From assembly GCA_002104945.1 (NCBI GenBank), contig MCFH01000015.1, forward strand, positions 104,501-168,500: a stretch of DNA of 64,000 bases. The letters are read 5' to 3'. A program made the translations under genes and the position numbers. The notes beneath the pieces are model-generated. The model searched no databases. It was not told the DNA's origin and saw only the letters and a list, made by a program, of their open reading frames with translations. Positions 44,340 to 55,900 of this stretch are shown in pieces (positions within the stretch are counted from its first letter, which is position 1; each line of letters begins with the position of its first letter). The DNA comes from Piromyces finnis. Lineage: Eukaryota; Neocallimastigomycota; Neocallimastigomycetes; Neocallimastigales; Neocallimastigaceae.

Positions 44340-44850
44340 AGAATGTGTAGAATTATTCCAAAACTTTATTTAATAATAAGTTGTTCATATTTCTACTATA
44401 AAAATACTATCAAATAAAAGTTACAATTAACTATAAAGATATTCATTTTTCTTTTTATAATTCAATTAGTAATAAGTAAAAAATTGAATTTGATACTAAA
44501 TTAAATTTTGTATAGCCATAACATAGTGTATTATTAAATAAGTTAATGAATAAATATATAATAATTAAATAAATTCATTTGACATAATTTTAAACAATTT
44601 AAAATGTGGATTTTTTCTTTGATTCCAAAAACTTTATTTTATAATAAAATGCAAACATTATTTATATATACACAAAATATAATTTAGATGAATTTATATT
44701 AAATCTACAATTTTTTGATTCGTCATTAGAAATAAATTAGTAATTGACAGTATATTAAAAAAATTAAACATTTTGCATAGCCATAACACATTAGTAATTT
44801 ATAAATTAATGAATAAATAATTAATAATTAAATAAATTATTAGGATTTGA
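44340..44850. repeat. Degenerate direct repeat of about 250 bp upstream of ABCC-2
   Basis: Two segments (about 44345-44580 and 44620-44850) share, in the same order, TTCCAAAACTTTAT / TTCCAAAAACTTTAT, ATAGCCATAACA and TTAATGAATAAATA followed by ATAATTAAATAAATT. The match is imperfect. It may be an old tandem duplication holding promoter elements. Confidence 0.6.
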
Positions 44851-45542
44851 ATAGGTGAATATGAATAAATATTATTTTTAATACAAAATTATCAAAATTA
44901 TTATTTAAATATAAGATATAATGAATTCTAAAGTACTTACTTTATTTACTATTATTAATTATTAATTACTTTTTATGTTATTAATAATTCAATCCATTTA
45001 AAATTTAATTAAATGCATAAATCATTATTATTTAAATAAATAATAGAATTTTCAAAATTATAATTAAAATTTTAAAATTAATTTTATTAGATCTAAGAAT
45101 TAATATATTCATAGTATATATAATATTATATATTATATGGAATATTATTAATAAAAATTTGAAAATGAATATAAATACCAAAATTTTCCTTTTCGCTTTT
45201 TTTATTTTGTTGGATAAGTTTAATTAAAAAAACATTTTTAAAAGTAATGCTTAATTAAAATTTTAATCTTTTTTTTTTTTTTTATAATTAATAAGTTTAA
45301 AATATTTAAGAATACAAATAATAATAATAATAAAAAAGAAATACATAATAAGCAATAGTTTAAACTATCTTATATATTAAAAAGTATTTCTAGTTCTAAT
45401 AATAATAGCATAAAAAAAAAGATAATAAAATAAAAATAATTATTTTTTATTTTATAGAGTAAGAAACAGCAGGAAAACAAGTAAAAAAAAAAAGTTAATT
45501 AGAATATATTTATTTTTCTTTTTACTATTCTTATATAATAGA

Positions 45543-48500
45543 ATGGTTTTCAAAAAGAGTAAAAAGGAATATCCAATTCCAGATGAACCTCAACCATCTC
45601 CATATACTAAAGCTAATTTATTTTCAAAAATAACGTATTCATGGGAACAACCACTTTTTAAAGTTGGTTATCATAGACCATTAGAAAAGAATGATTTATA
45701 TTTATTACCACCAAAGTTAACAGAAGAATATAATGAAGAACAATTTTATAGTAGATGGGATAAAACAGAAGCAAAAAAAGGAAAAGGAAAAGCTAGTGTA
45801 TTAAATACTATTATAAAAGTATATGGTGTTAAATGGGCATCTTCCGGTATTTTAAAATTAATATCAGATGCTTGTAATACTGTATCTCCAATATTTTTAG
45901 AATTATTATTAGATCATTTATCGAATAAGGATTCTAAAGCTGATGAAGCCTATAAAGGTTATTTGTATATTGCTTGCATGTTTGCTCTTCAAATTATTTC
46001 AACCTTAATTTCCAATTATTATACAAATATTATGATGGAAGTTGGTGTTTCAATTCGTGCAACTGTCATAGGCATTATATACAGAAAAACTTTAAAACTT
46101 TCAAATAAAGCAAGACAAACAATTGGCGATGGAAAAATTATTAATTTGGTATCTTCAGATTCTGCAAGACTTCGTCGTCTTACAGGTAGTATTCATTATT
46201 TATGGAGTGCTCCTATCCAATTAATTGCCATTCTTTTCCTCTTAATTCGTTCCTTAGGAGTTTGGTCATTAATCGGTTTTACTGTTTTTGTTGCAGTAGT
46301 TCCGCTTCAAGGTGTAATTATGAAATATTTAATGAAATTTAGAAGACAAACAGCTATTTTTGTTGATAATCGTGTAAAGAAAACTCAAGAAGTTATTGGC
46401 AGTATGAGAGTCATAAAATTTTTCGGTTGGGAACAAAGTTTCTTAAATATTTTACAAGAACTTCGTAAAAAAGAAATTAATCGTAGTAAAAAAGGAATTA
46501 TTCTTGGCTCCTTTACTCATGCTATTTTTGGTTCTATTCCATTCGTTTCAAGTGCTTTAACATTTATTGCTTATTCTGCTGCCGGTAATAAATTAACTGC
46601 AGCAAAGGTTTTTTCTTCTCTTGCATACTTTAATATGCTTCGTGCTCCATTGGCTATTTTACCAGGTACTATTAATCAATTAGCTGATGCTTCTGTTTCT
46701 ATAAAGCGTATATCCACTCTTTTAAATGCTATGGAATTAGATGATTTACCAGAAGTTGATCCAAATAATGAATATGCAGTTTCTATTAAAGATGGTCAAT
46801 TTAATTGGGAAGTTGTCAAACAAGATGATGTAGATAATAAGAAAGGTAAAAAAGGAAAAAAGAATCAAAAGGATAAAAAGATTAAAAAGAATGACAAGGA
46901 TAGTATTAATAGCTCTAACACCTTCACCAATAATAATAACAACACAACTGGTGATATTGTAGATGAGATTAAAAAGAAAAATAATGATGATACTAGTAGT
47001 ACCAGTTCAAGTGAAGTAATGGAATCCTTCCGTTTACATGATATTAATATAAAAATCAAAAAAAATTCCTTAACTGCTATTGTTGGTACTGTTGGAAGTG
47101 GTAAATCTTCTTTAATTAATGCTATTATTGGTGAAATGAAACGTGAGAAAGGTAAGATTATTCATGGTGGTACTATCAGTTACTGTTCACAACAAGCTTG
47201 GATTCAAAATGCTACTGTTAGAGATAACATCTTATTCGGTAAGGAATACAATGAAGAACTCTACCGTAAAGTTATTGAATATTGTGCTCTTACTCATGAT
47301 CTTGAAATTTTCCCAGATGGTGATATGACAGAAATTGGTGAACGTGGTATTAATTTATCTGGTGGTCAAAAACAAAGAATTAATTTGGCAAGAGCTGTCT
47401 ATTTCAATAGTGATATCATTTTAATGGATGATCCATTATCAGCAGTAGATGCTCATGTTAGTCGTGCTCTTTTTGATAATTGTATTCTTGGAGCTTTATC
47501 CAATAAGACACGTGTTTTAGTTACACACCAACTTCATGTTTTACCAAAGGTTGATTACATCATTGTTATGAATAATGGTCGTATTGAAGAACAAGGTGAA
47601 TATGAAGAATTAATGCAAAAAGAAGGAGAGTTTGCTAGATTAATGCATATTTATGGTGGTATTAATGATAGTGAAGACGATATTACCGATAAATCTAGTG
47701 ATGATGATGACAAGAACGAAAATAATAAAGAAATAGAAATTGAAGAAATTCCAATGGAAAAGGCAACATTTAATGGTATAAATAAGAAACAAGGAAAAGC
47801 TTTAATGACGAAAGAAGAAAGAGCCACAGGTTCTGTTGATATTAAGGTGTATAAAGATTATTTAAAAGCAGCTGGAGGTATTACCATTGGTATTTTAATT
47901 TTAATTGCGGTTATTGTACTTCAAATTTCCAAATTTGGTAATGATATTTGGTTAGTTTACTGGACAGATGATACCTTTAAGTGGGCCACTATTTCTTATA
48001 TTATTGTATATATGATTTGGAACATTTCTCAAATTATCATGAATTTATTCTATTCTGTATTTATGTCTTTCAATGGTTTTAGAGCTTCCAAAAAAATTCA
48101 TAGAGATGCCATTAGTCGTGTTATCATGGCTCCAATTTCCTTTTTCGATACAACTCCTTTAGGAAGAATTATCAATAGATTCTCAAAAGACCAAGATTCT
48201 CTTGATGGTATGCTATTTATGGCTATTCAAGGTTTTATTTCCAGTATTGCATCAACCATTACCACCATCATTTTTATGATTTATGCTGCACCAATCTTTG
48301 GTATCGCTCTCGTTCCCTTATTAATTCTTTACTATTTTGTACAAAAATATTATATTAGTACTAGTCGTGAAATTAAGAGGTTAGAATCTCTTTCTGTATC
48401 TCCTCTTTTTGCTAATTTCACCGAATCCTTACAAGGTTTACCAATTATTCGTGCTTATAGTGAGCAAAATCGTTTTATAAAGCATAATCAACATTTAATT

Positions 48501-49637
48501 GATGACAACAATCGTCCATTCCATTTACAAGTTACTGCTCAAAGATGGTTAGGTGTTCGATTAGAATGTATTGGTGCTTTTCTTGTATTATTTGACGGTA
48601 TTGCCGGATTATTTTTAAAAGATAAGCTTTCAGCATCTCTTTTAGGTTTAAGTTTGTCCTATGCATTACAAGTTACTGGAAGTCTTAATGGTATTATTCG
48701 ATCATTAAATGATCTTGAAATTAATATGAATTCTGCTGAACGTCTATTATACTATGCCAATGAAATTGAAGTTGAAAATCAAAAAGGCTTAGATGCTCCA
48801 AAAGACTGGCCAAAACAAGGTAAAATTGAAATTAAGGATCTTACCATGAAATATGCTCCACACCTTCCACCAGTATTACATCATGTCAATTTAAATGTAA
48901 ATGCTAATGAAAAAGTTGGTGTTGTTGGTCGTACCGGTGCTGGTAAATCTAGTATTGTCATGACATTATTTAGATTAGTAGAACCAGAAGTTGGTTCATC
49001 TATTAAGATTGATGATATGTCCATTATGGATCTTAAGTTGAGTGATTTACGTAAGAAGATTTCTATTATTCCTCAAGATCCAATTCTTTTCTCTGGTACC
49101 ATCCGTTTCAACATGGATCCATTTAATGAACATACAGATGAAGAAATATGGGAAGCTCTTGAAAATGCTGGTTTAAAACCAACCATTAGTGAATTAGAAA
49201 ATAAATTAGAATCTGACGTTCGTGCTAACGGAGAAAACTTTAGTGTTGGTCAGAGACAATTATTATGTCTTGCTCGTGCTATGATTAGAAATAGTCCAAT
49301 TTTAATTATGGATGAAGCTACAGCTTCAGTTGATATTGAAACGGATGCCATTATTCAAAAAGCCTTGAGAACCAAATTCAGTAATGTTACTGTTTTAACG
49401 ATTGCTCACCGTCTTAATACCATTATTGATTATGATAAAATTTTAGTTTTAAGTAAAGGAGAAGTTTTAGAATTTGATTCACCAAAGAATTTACTTTTTG
49501 AAACTAATGAGAATGGAGAATTAGTACCATGTACATCCACCGAATTTTCCAAATTAGTTGATGAAACAGGACCAGTTAATGCTGCTATGTTACGTCAAAT
49601 AGCATTAGAAAAAGAAACGAGCACTCATCAATCATAA
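45543..49637 (+). CDS. ABCC-type (MRP-like) ABC transporter, full length, copy 2
   Basis: 1364 residues, no intron, same architecture as copy 1. NBD1 Walker A GTVGSGKS at 515, LSGGQ at 605, Walker B with Asp in place of the catalytic Glu. NBD2 Walker A GRTGAGKS at 1129, FSVGQ signature and ILIMDE. The insert before NBD1 (about 425-495) is Lys-rich, then Asn/Ser/Thr-rich, and differs completely from that of copy 1. TMD1 and TMD2 are clearly diverged from copy 1. By contrast, long stretches in both NBDs and the C-terminal region are almost identical at the DNA level, including synonymous sites. The two genes may export different substrates with a shared motor. The ATG is preceded by a T-rich leader. 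Confidence 0.96.
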   Translation: MVFKKSKKEYPIPDEPQPSPYTKANLFSKITYSWEQPLFKVGYHRPLEKNDLYLLPPKLTEEYNEEQFYSRWDKTEAKKGKGKASVLNTIIKVYGVKWASSGILKLISDACNTVSPIFLELLLDHLSNKDSKADEAYKGYLYIACMFALQIISTLISNYYTNIMMEVGVSIRATVIGIIYRKTLKLSNKARQTIGDGKIINLVSSDSARLRRLTGSIHYLWSAPIQLIAILFLLIRSLGVWSLIGFTVFVAVVPLQGVIMKYLMKFRRQTAIFVDNRVKKTQEVIGSMRVIKFFGWEQSFLNILQELRKKEINRSKKGIILGSFTHAIFGSIPFVSSALTFIAYSAAGNKLTAAKVFSSLAYFNMLRAPLAILPGTINQLADASVSIKRISTLLNAMELDDLPEVDPNNEYAVSIKDGQFNWEVVKQDDVDNKKGKKGKKNQKDKKIKKNDKDSINSSNTFTNNNNNTTGDIVDEIKKKNNDDTSSTSSSEVMESFRLHDINIKIKKNSLTAIVGTVGSGKSSLINAIIGEMKREKGKIIHGGTISYCSQQAWIQNATVRDNILFGKEYNEELYRKVIEYCALTHDLEIFPDGDMTEIGERGINLSGGQKQRINLARAVYFNSDIILMDDPLSAVDAHVSRALFDNCILGALSNKTRVLVTHQLHVLPKVDYIIVMNNGRIEEQGEYEELMQKEGEFARLMHIYGGINDSEDDITDKSSDDDDKNENNKEIEIEEIPMEKATFNGINKKQGKALMTKEERATGSVDIKVYKDYLKAAGGITIGILILIAVIVLQISKFGNDIWLVYWTDDTFKWATISYIIVYMIWNISQIIMNLFYSVFMSFNGFRASKKIHRDAISRVIMAPISFFDTTPLGRIINRFSKDQDSLDGMLFMAIQGFISSIASTITTIIFMIYAAPIFGIALVPLLILYYFVQKYYISTSREIKRLESLSVSPLFANFTESLQGLPIIRAYSEQNRFIKHNQHLIDDNNRPFHLQVTAQRWLGVRLECIGAFLVLFDGIAGLFLKDKLSASLLGLSLSYALQVTGSLNGIIRSLNDLEINMNSAERLLYYANEIEVENQKGLDAPKDWPKQGKIEIKDLTMKYAPHLPPVLHHVNLNVNANEKVGVVGRTGAGKSSIVMTLFRLVEPEVGSSIKIDDMSIMDLKLSDLRKKISIIPQDPILFSGTIRFNMDPFNEHTDEEIWEALENAGLKPTISELENKLESDVRANGENFSVGQRQLLCLARAMIRNSPILIMDEATASVDIETDAIIQKALRTKFSNVTVLTIAHRLNTIIDYDKILVLSKGEVLEFDSPKNLLFETNENGELVPCTSTEFSKLVDETGPVNAAMLRQIALEKETSTHQS

Positions 49638-51068
49638 ATTTATAAAAGTAAGAAAACAAAAACAAACAAACAAACAAAAACAAACATAAAATCCAATTTT
49701 TGCAAAAAAAAAAAAAAAAAAAAAAAAAATCAATATTAGCAATTAAATACTATCAAAAATTAATTTTTAATAAACAATTTTCAATTAAATTATTACTTAT
49801 TATTTATAATTGTAAAAAATAGAGTTAATTTTATTTATTACCATCGATATATAATATTAAATATTTTTATATACCAAGAGAAAAAAAAAAAAAAAGAAAA
49901 AGTATTTAATATATTATCTTTTAGAAATATTTTTAGTATTAGTAAAAAATGTATATGTATTTTTAAAATTATTGATTTATATTTAAATATCCATATTTGT
50001 TTATATAAAATTATTCAAGTGCAAAAAAAAATTGTATATAATTCATAAAAATATAAATATATAAAATAAAAAAATCATAAACTAACGAATTCAATTTTAA
50101 ATAAAAAAGAAAATTTTTGATTATTAACATACATTCTAATATAGAAAAAAAAAAAAAAATTATTATAATTTATCATTACTGATTCATTCTTTCAATTTTT
50201 AAGTAATTTTTTTTTATGTCATAATTTCACATTTTTTTTTAAGAGTTTTTATTTTAAAGGTGATAAACTTAATTCTGAATACTACTGATTATTATAATTA
50301 TTTTAATGTAAAAAAAATCCATTTCAATTTTTTTTATAAAGTTTTGGAGAAATATTCATGCATAAAAAATAACTATATTTAGGATTGATGTCATTCATTC
50401 TAACGATAGTGTTAATAGAGCTAAAAAAATTTTATTTTTCTCTTTAAATTAGTTTATTAAAGCTCTTAATAACAATTACTAATAATGATGATAATAATAA
50501 AGATGAAAAATATTAATATGAAAATGAAAAAAATTTTTTTTTCATTAACAAGATTTATAGGAAACTCAAATATTCTTATTCTATCTTAAAAAAAAAGAAA
50601 AAATAGTACTTAAATTTACAAGAATAAAGTATAATATTAAGTTTCCGTTATTTTAATTTAATAAAGCCGGGTCTAGGATTGATCAGGAACATATTAGTAT
50701 TTACAAAGATGTGATATGATATTCTAGAATTAAATATTATATTTTTTGATTATTTAAAAAAAAAAAAGACTTTTCATTTATTATCATTTGATAGTGTAAA
50801 AGGATTATTAATATATATGATTGTCTTATATTTCTTACAAAATAAAAATACTTTTCTTGATAGTATATTTTTATACTGTTTAAAAAATTTATTATAGTTT
50901 AGTAAATATTAAATTTAAAATGACTTAAAATATATTAAAACGAATGGTATATGTGATCCACAAATATTATAAAATAGATATAAAAAATATTATAAATATT
51001 ATATAAATAATATTGTTTTAAAAAAATTATTATATATAAATAGTGTGAGTTTCAATTACAAATGCAAG

Positions 51069-51140
<72 letters not shown>

Positions 51141-51150
51141 AAATAAATAA

Positions 51151-51206
<56 letters not shown>

Positions 51207-51611
51207 AAATAAATAAATAAATTAAAGTATAATTATTTTTTTAACAATATTTCTTTTTTTTTTTTTTCTTTTTTTTTTAAATAAATTTATTAAATTTTAT
51301 TAATACCTTAAAATTTTAAATAAAAATAAATTATATTTCATAAAAGATAAAATATATTTTATATTTAATTTTATTGAATAGTATTGAATAGTATTGAATA
51401 GCATTGAATATAAAATAAATGGTATTGTTTAAATATTTCAGATGGTTTAGGTGTATAATAAGCTATAATTTTATAATATAAATATGTATGTCAATTTATT
51501 ATAAATTACAAGTAAAAATCAAATAAAATTTTAAAAGAAAAATTTTTTTTAATATAAATATATATTTAATTGAATATCTATTTTTTCTTTCAATGACATT
51601 GAAAAAGCGTA
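49638..51611. other. A+T-rich intergenic region downstream of ABCC-2
   Basis: No gene supported. A poly(A) run of about 25 nt at 49705-49729. A less A/T-rich spot at about 50663-50695 (GCCGGGTCTAGGATTGATC) is too short to interpret. The (AAAT)n block is listed separately. ABCC-2 and the polymerase relic converge on this interval. Confidence 0.55.
51066..51222. repeat. (AAAT)n tetranucleotide microsatellite
   Basis: About 157 bp of AAAT/TAAA units with three one-unit phase slips (AATAATAAAT). Simple repeat in the desert between ABCC-2 and the polymerase relic. Confidence 0.95.
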
Positions 51612-52154
51612 TTATAAAAATGAATCATCTATATCAGGAATGCTTGTAGAAAAAGGATAATAATATATTTCATCATTATTATAATCAAGTATAATGCCTT
51701 CTTTATCGGTAATAAGATCTTCCATACTTTTGGCAAGTTCTCTTTGCATATAGCCTGTAGAAGAAGTATTGAGAGAAGTTGAGATAATTCCAGCACGTCC
51801 TGATTTAGAACGTATAAATGGTTCTTTTGCTGTAAATCCTTCGGAACATGAACTTTTAATATAACAACTTTACTGACATTAAAATTTGAATCACATTATT
51901 AATTTTCCCTTTCGAACTAACTATTGACAATGTTGGGTTAAATTGTTATTAATTGATAAATATTCTAATAGTGGATAATTTTTTAAATAATACCTTCTTA
52001 TTTCTTTTATTTCTTTACTGTCTTTGTCTTGAGAAAGAATTGAGAAATATAATTTTGGTAGGGGTTCGACAACATGTTGATCATTCGTCATATTATATAA
52101 GCCAGTAAAGGTATCTTGAATAAATTTAATCATAAGTGATCCATCCTTGAATGA
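51612..52154 (-). pseudogene. Remnant of a DNA-dependent RNA polymerase largest subunit gene
   Basis: Two fragments in different frames. Upstream part (about 51921-52154): a frame reading DGSLMIKFIQDTFTGLYNMT, which fits the segment after the active site of RNA polymerase subunit 1 (IVQDTLTG-like), then a stop. Downstream part (51612-about 51866): FTAKEPFIRSKSGRAGI, then TGYMQRELAKSMEDL, which fits the EFF..GREGL..TGYIQR..K..ED bridge-helix region. A few hundred residues normally separate these blocks; here only about 50 bp do, and nothing else of the protein is present. So this is a deleted, decayed copy. It is not the host RPB1. The short wording suggests a viral (nucleocytoplasmic large DNA virus) or cytoplasmic-plasmid polymerase, but that is inference. 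Confidence 0.7.
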
Positions 52155-52938
52155 ACAAATGTTATTTAAAATTTTAATTATTTATAAATTTTAAAAATTT
52201 TTATGGATATTTATATATATAAAAAGTATATAAAAATATATAAAAAGGGATAAATGTATATATTTGTATATTTGTAGCCCTTGAATAATTATTCTATAAT
52301 AGGCAAAATTTAATATACTTTATATTAATGTTAATAAAAACAAAATAAACAAAAACAGTATTATTAAATAATTTATTTCAAAAAAAAAAAAAAAAAATAT
52401 GCTTTTTTTATTTATACTTGAAGCACTCTGTATATTATTTAAATCATAATTATTTTATTATTTTATTATAAAAAGATTATTAAAAGTATTTTAATATATG
52501 TATATTTACAATTGGAATATATATATATAAATATTTAAAATTATTATATAATAAAAAATAAAATAGTATAATACATTTATTTTTTGTATATATTAAATTA
52601 TTATAAGATGTAAAACGTATTATTTTTTTTTTATAAAAAAAAATAAAAAAAATATAAAATAGAATATTATATTATTTAATCACACTGTATATTGTCTAAT
52701 TGAAAAGCAATAATATTAATAATAATAATGATTGTATATTATGATGACGTATACATATTTTGATTTTGTATTCATTTTTATACTTAATCATATTTTTGAC
52801 TAATAGTGAAAATAAAAATAAAAAATTGTAAAAAATTGTTTCGTAGTTATTAAAATTAATAGTTATAAAAATATATGTATTATCGTATTAAAAATATTAT
52901 TAATAATATAAAGTTAGATTAATACTTTTTTTAAAAAA
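52155..52938. other. A+T-rich spacer between polymerase relic and G2 3' end
   Basis: No gene. Poly(A) at 52379-52397. It contains the 3' end of G2. A slightly less A/T-rich patch (about 52270-52315) may be more of the polymerase relic, but I cannot read any motif in it. Confidence 0.45.
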
Positions 52939-55900
52939 TTATTCATTAAGGATGTAATTTAGTTTTGTACGATCATCAGATGCCACTGGAAGACTATTTA
53001 TATCATTCACGATATAGGATGGTTTAGTTAATGCTGTTTGATTTCCATTTATATAAGTCATATTTGTTGTTTGAGTTACCACATAGCTTTGAGTATTGAT
53101 AGACGGATTTTGATTTTGAGCATTCATGTTAATACCAATTGGGGAAACATTATTAGGAATAATATATTGCTGTTGCTGTGGTTGCTGCTGTGGAATAGAA
53201 TTGTTTTGATTTTGCCCTTGTGTAGTATAGGATACAGAAGTATTTACATTATAAATTGGATTTTGATTAGGTTGTTGAGTATATTGATTTTGAGAATATT
53301 GATTTTGTACATTCTGTACATTTTGAACGCTTTGAACATTTTGTACACCTTGGACATTTTGTACATTTTGTACATTTTGAACATTTTGAACATTTTGTAC
53401 ATTTTGAACATTTTGAACATTTTGTACATTATGAACGTTTTGAACATTTTGAACATTTTGAACACCTTGAACATTTTGAACATTTTGAACATTTTGTACA
53501 TTTTGTACATTGGAAGAAGTATATACATATTGTTGTCCTTGTGATGGATTTTGATTTGTTTGATTTGAAGTATAAATTATAGTTTGTTGTGAATTAACTT
53601 GGTTATTATTTAAAGATGTACTATTATTTTGGACATTAGTTGTGGTATACACAATCTGTTGATTTTGAATAGATTGATGAGGTTGCTGAGAAATAGAGTA
53701 TACTTGAAAAGTATTCATTTGTGGTTGTTGAAGTGGTTGAGATTGTTGTTTTGGTTGAACCCGAGTACTTTGATTAGAATAATATGTTTGTGAGGTATTT
53801 CCATAATCTTGAATATAATTTATACCACCGTTTTGTGGTTTTGAATCAACATTTTGAGATTGAGGTGGTGTTGGTTGTTGTTGTACCTGACTAAAGTTAT
53901 TTTGAGAATAAGATACCCAACCTTGGCTTGGTTCTTGAATATTATTATTATTTACCATAGAAGGTGATTGAATTGGTGTAATTTGTTGAGATGGAGTTTG
54001 TGTTATCATTATGGAGGAATATTGACCTTGTTGCTGTTGATTAATGATAGGCTGAGATGGTTGCTGAGGCATGGACTGAACTTGCGTATGTTGATTATAA
54101 TTATTACTATTATTAACAACAAAATTTGATGAAGGCTGTTGTGATGGTTGAGGATTTACTGTTGTTTGACTATTTATCATTGTTGGGGATTGGTTATTTT
54201 GTGAATTTATGATAATTGAATTTTGGTTAGTTTGTAATTGAACTTGTACTGGTTGAGGTGAGATTACATTAGGACTATTTATAATTTGAGGTGGTTGTGG
54301 TGTAGCAGCAGGTGTTGGGATTTGTGATGATATAACTGTGATCGTTTTCGATTGAGCAGATGAATATCCTTCATTAAATACAGGAGGTGAAGGTATAGTT
54401 ATTTGGGTATTATAGTTATTTGGTATATTCTTAATTTGGGTATTTTGTTGTTGAACTTGTTGTGTTGGTGGTGGTGTATTTGTTAAAGATGGATTAGAAG
54501 CATAACTTGGGAACATCTGAATAGTGTTTTGACTCATAGTGGTATAGGTTCCTGGTTGAAGTGCATAAGGAGAGGTAATGGTAGGATTTGGTGATGGATT
54601 GTTACCATTAGGTCTAACATTTATTGAGTTATTTGTGTATTGATTTTGTTGATTTATTTGTTGTTGAATCATTGGGGATTGAGATGGTGGTGTAAGAGGG
54701 GGAACAGTTGAACTATAAGTTTGATTTGAAGTGTTTTGCTTCTCAATTGTTGGACTTGGGGTAGTGATACCTGTATCTTGTGATACGTTTTGTAAATTAT
54801 TTTGTTGAACAGTCATCTGAATATTAGCTATCGGTTGTTGCGTCACAGATGAAGTAAAAATATAAGTATTATTATTTGTATTACCAGAATTAACGGTAGT
54901 AATACTTTGTTTTTGCATTGTCATCGATGGAGAAGGTTGTGGACTATAATTTGTATTATTATTATTACTATTATTATTATTTGATTCATTTATTGTATTT
55001 GAAATTAAATTCACTTTACTTGTATATGGAACAACATTAACTTTTTGGTTCTGATCATAATTTGGAGATTTACTTGATTGATCACTATCAGGAGAAGAAT
55101 TTGTGTTAATATTTTTTTTCCCAGTTTTAGTCTTTTGAATTTTGTTAGGTTGCTTACTTTTATTTACAATTGCTTTTCTTTTTCTCTTTGAAGCTACAGC
55201 AGCCTCAACATCCTTCATAGATATTACACCTTTACTTAACATTTCGTTCCAAACATTAGCAACTAAAGCACTATTTATACTTGTTAATCTATCACCAGCA
55301 CTTTCAAGGACTTTTGACCAAAGCAATTTCATATGTTCAGGTATTTTAGCATGTTGTTTTAAAGTTCTACATAATCTATAAGGTGAAAATAATTTAATAT
55401 TTAATTTAATATTTATTAATATTAATTAATTCAGCAATAAGTTTTTATTAATAATTATATTTTACCTTTCATGCGAAGGTTGATACTTAAAATCTTCTAA
55501 TTGCTTTAATACAGAGGCTATAAATATATTTATTATTATATATTATTAATTATTGCTTAATATTTAAAAATAAAAAAATTATTTACAGGTATTAATAATA
55601 TTTACCAGCATCTAAAAAACGATACACCTCTATTTTTTTATTAATAGGATATTTATTATACAAAAAATATAATTATTTTTATTTATATTAGAATTTGAAA
55701 TTTTTTTATTAATATTTAAGATTGATATCTATTATATACATACGAGCTCTATAATTTTATATAAATAAATAAAAGTCAATAATGTTTTTCTTAATAATAA
55801 TTCAAAATATATAATAAGTTTAATATATTACCTTGATATTTTCCACTTTCTTCTAAAATAATCTTCCAAAGTCGCATCTGTTGCTTTATACAATTTTTTA

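Larger units (their letters stand above)
43301..45542. other. Intergenic region between the tandem ABCC genes
   Basis: 2.2 kb, A/T-rich, no gene. It holds the 3' end of copy 1, an interrupted (ATT)n block (43892-44012), a degenerate duplicated segment (44340-44850) and the promoter of copy 2. Poly(T) runs at 44307-44329 and 45270-45283. Confidence 0.6.
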
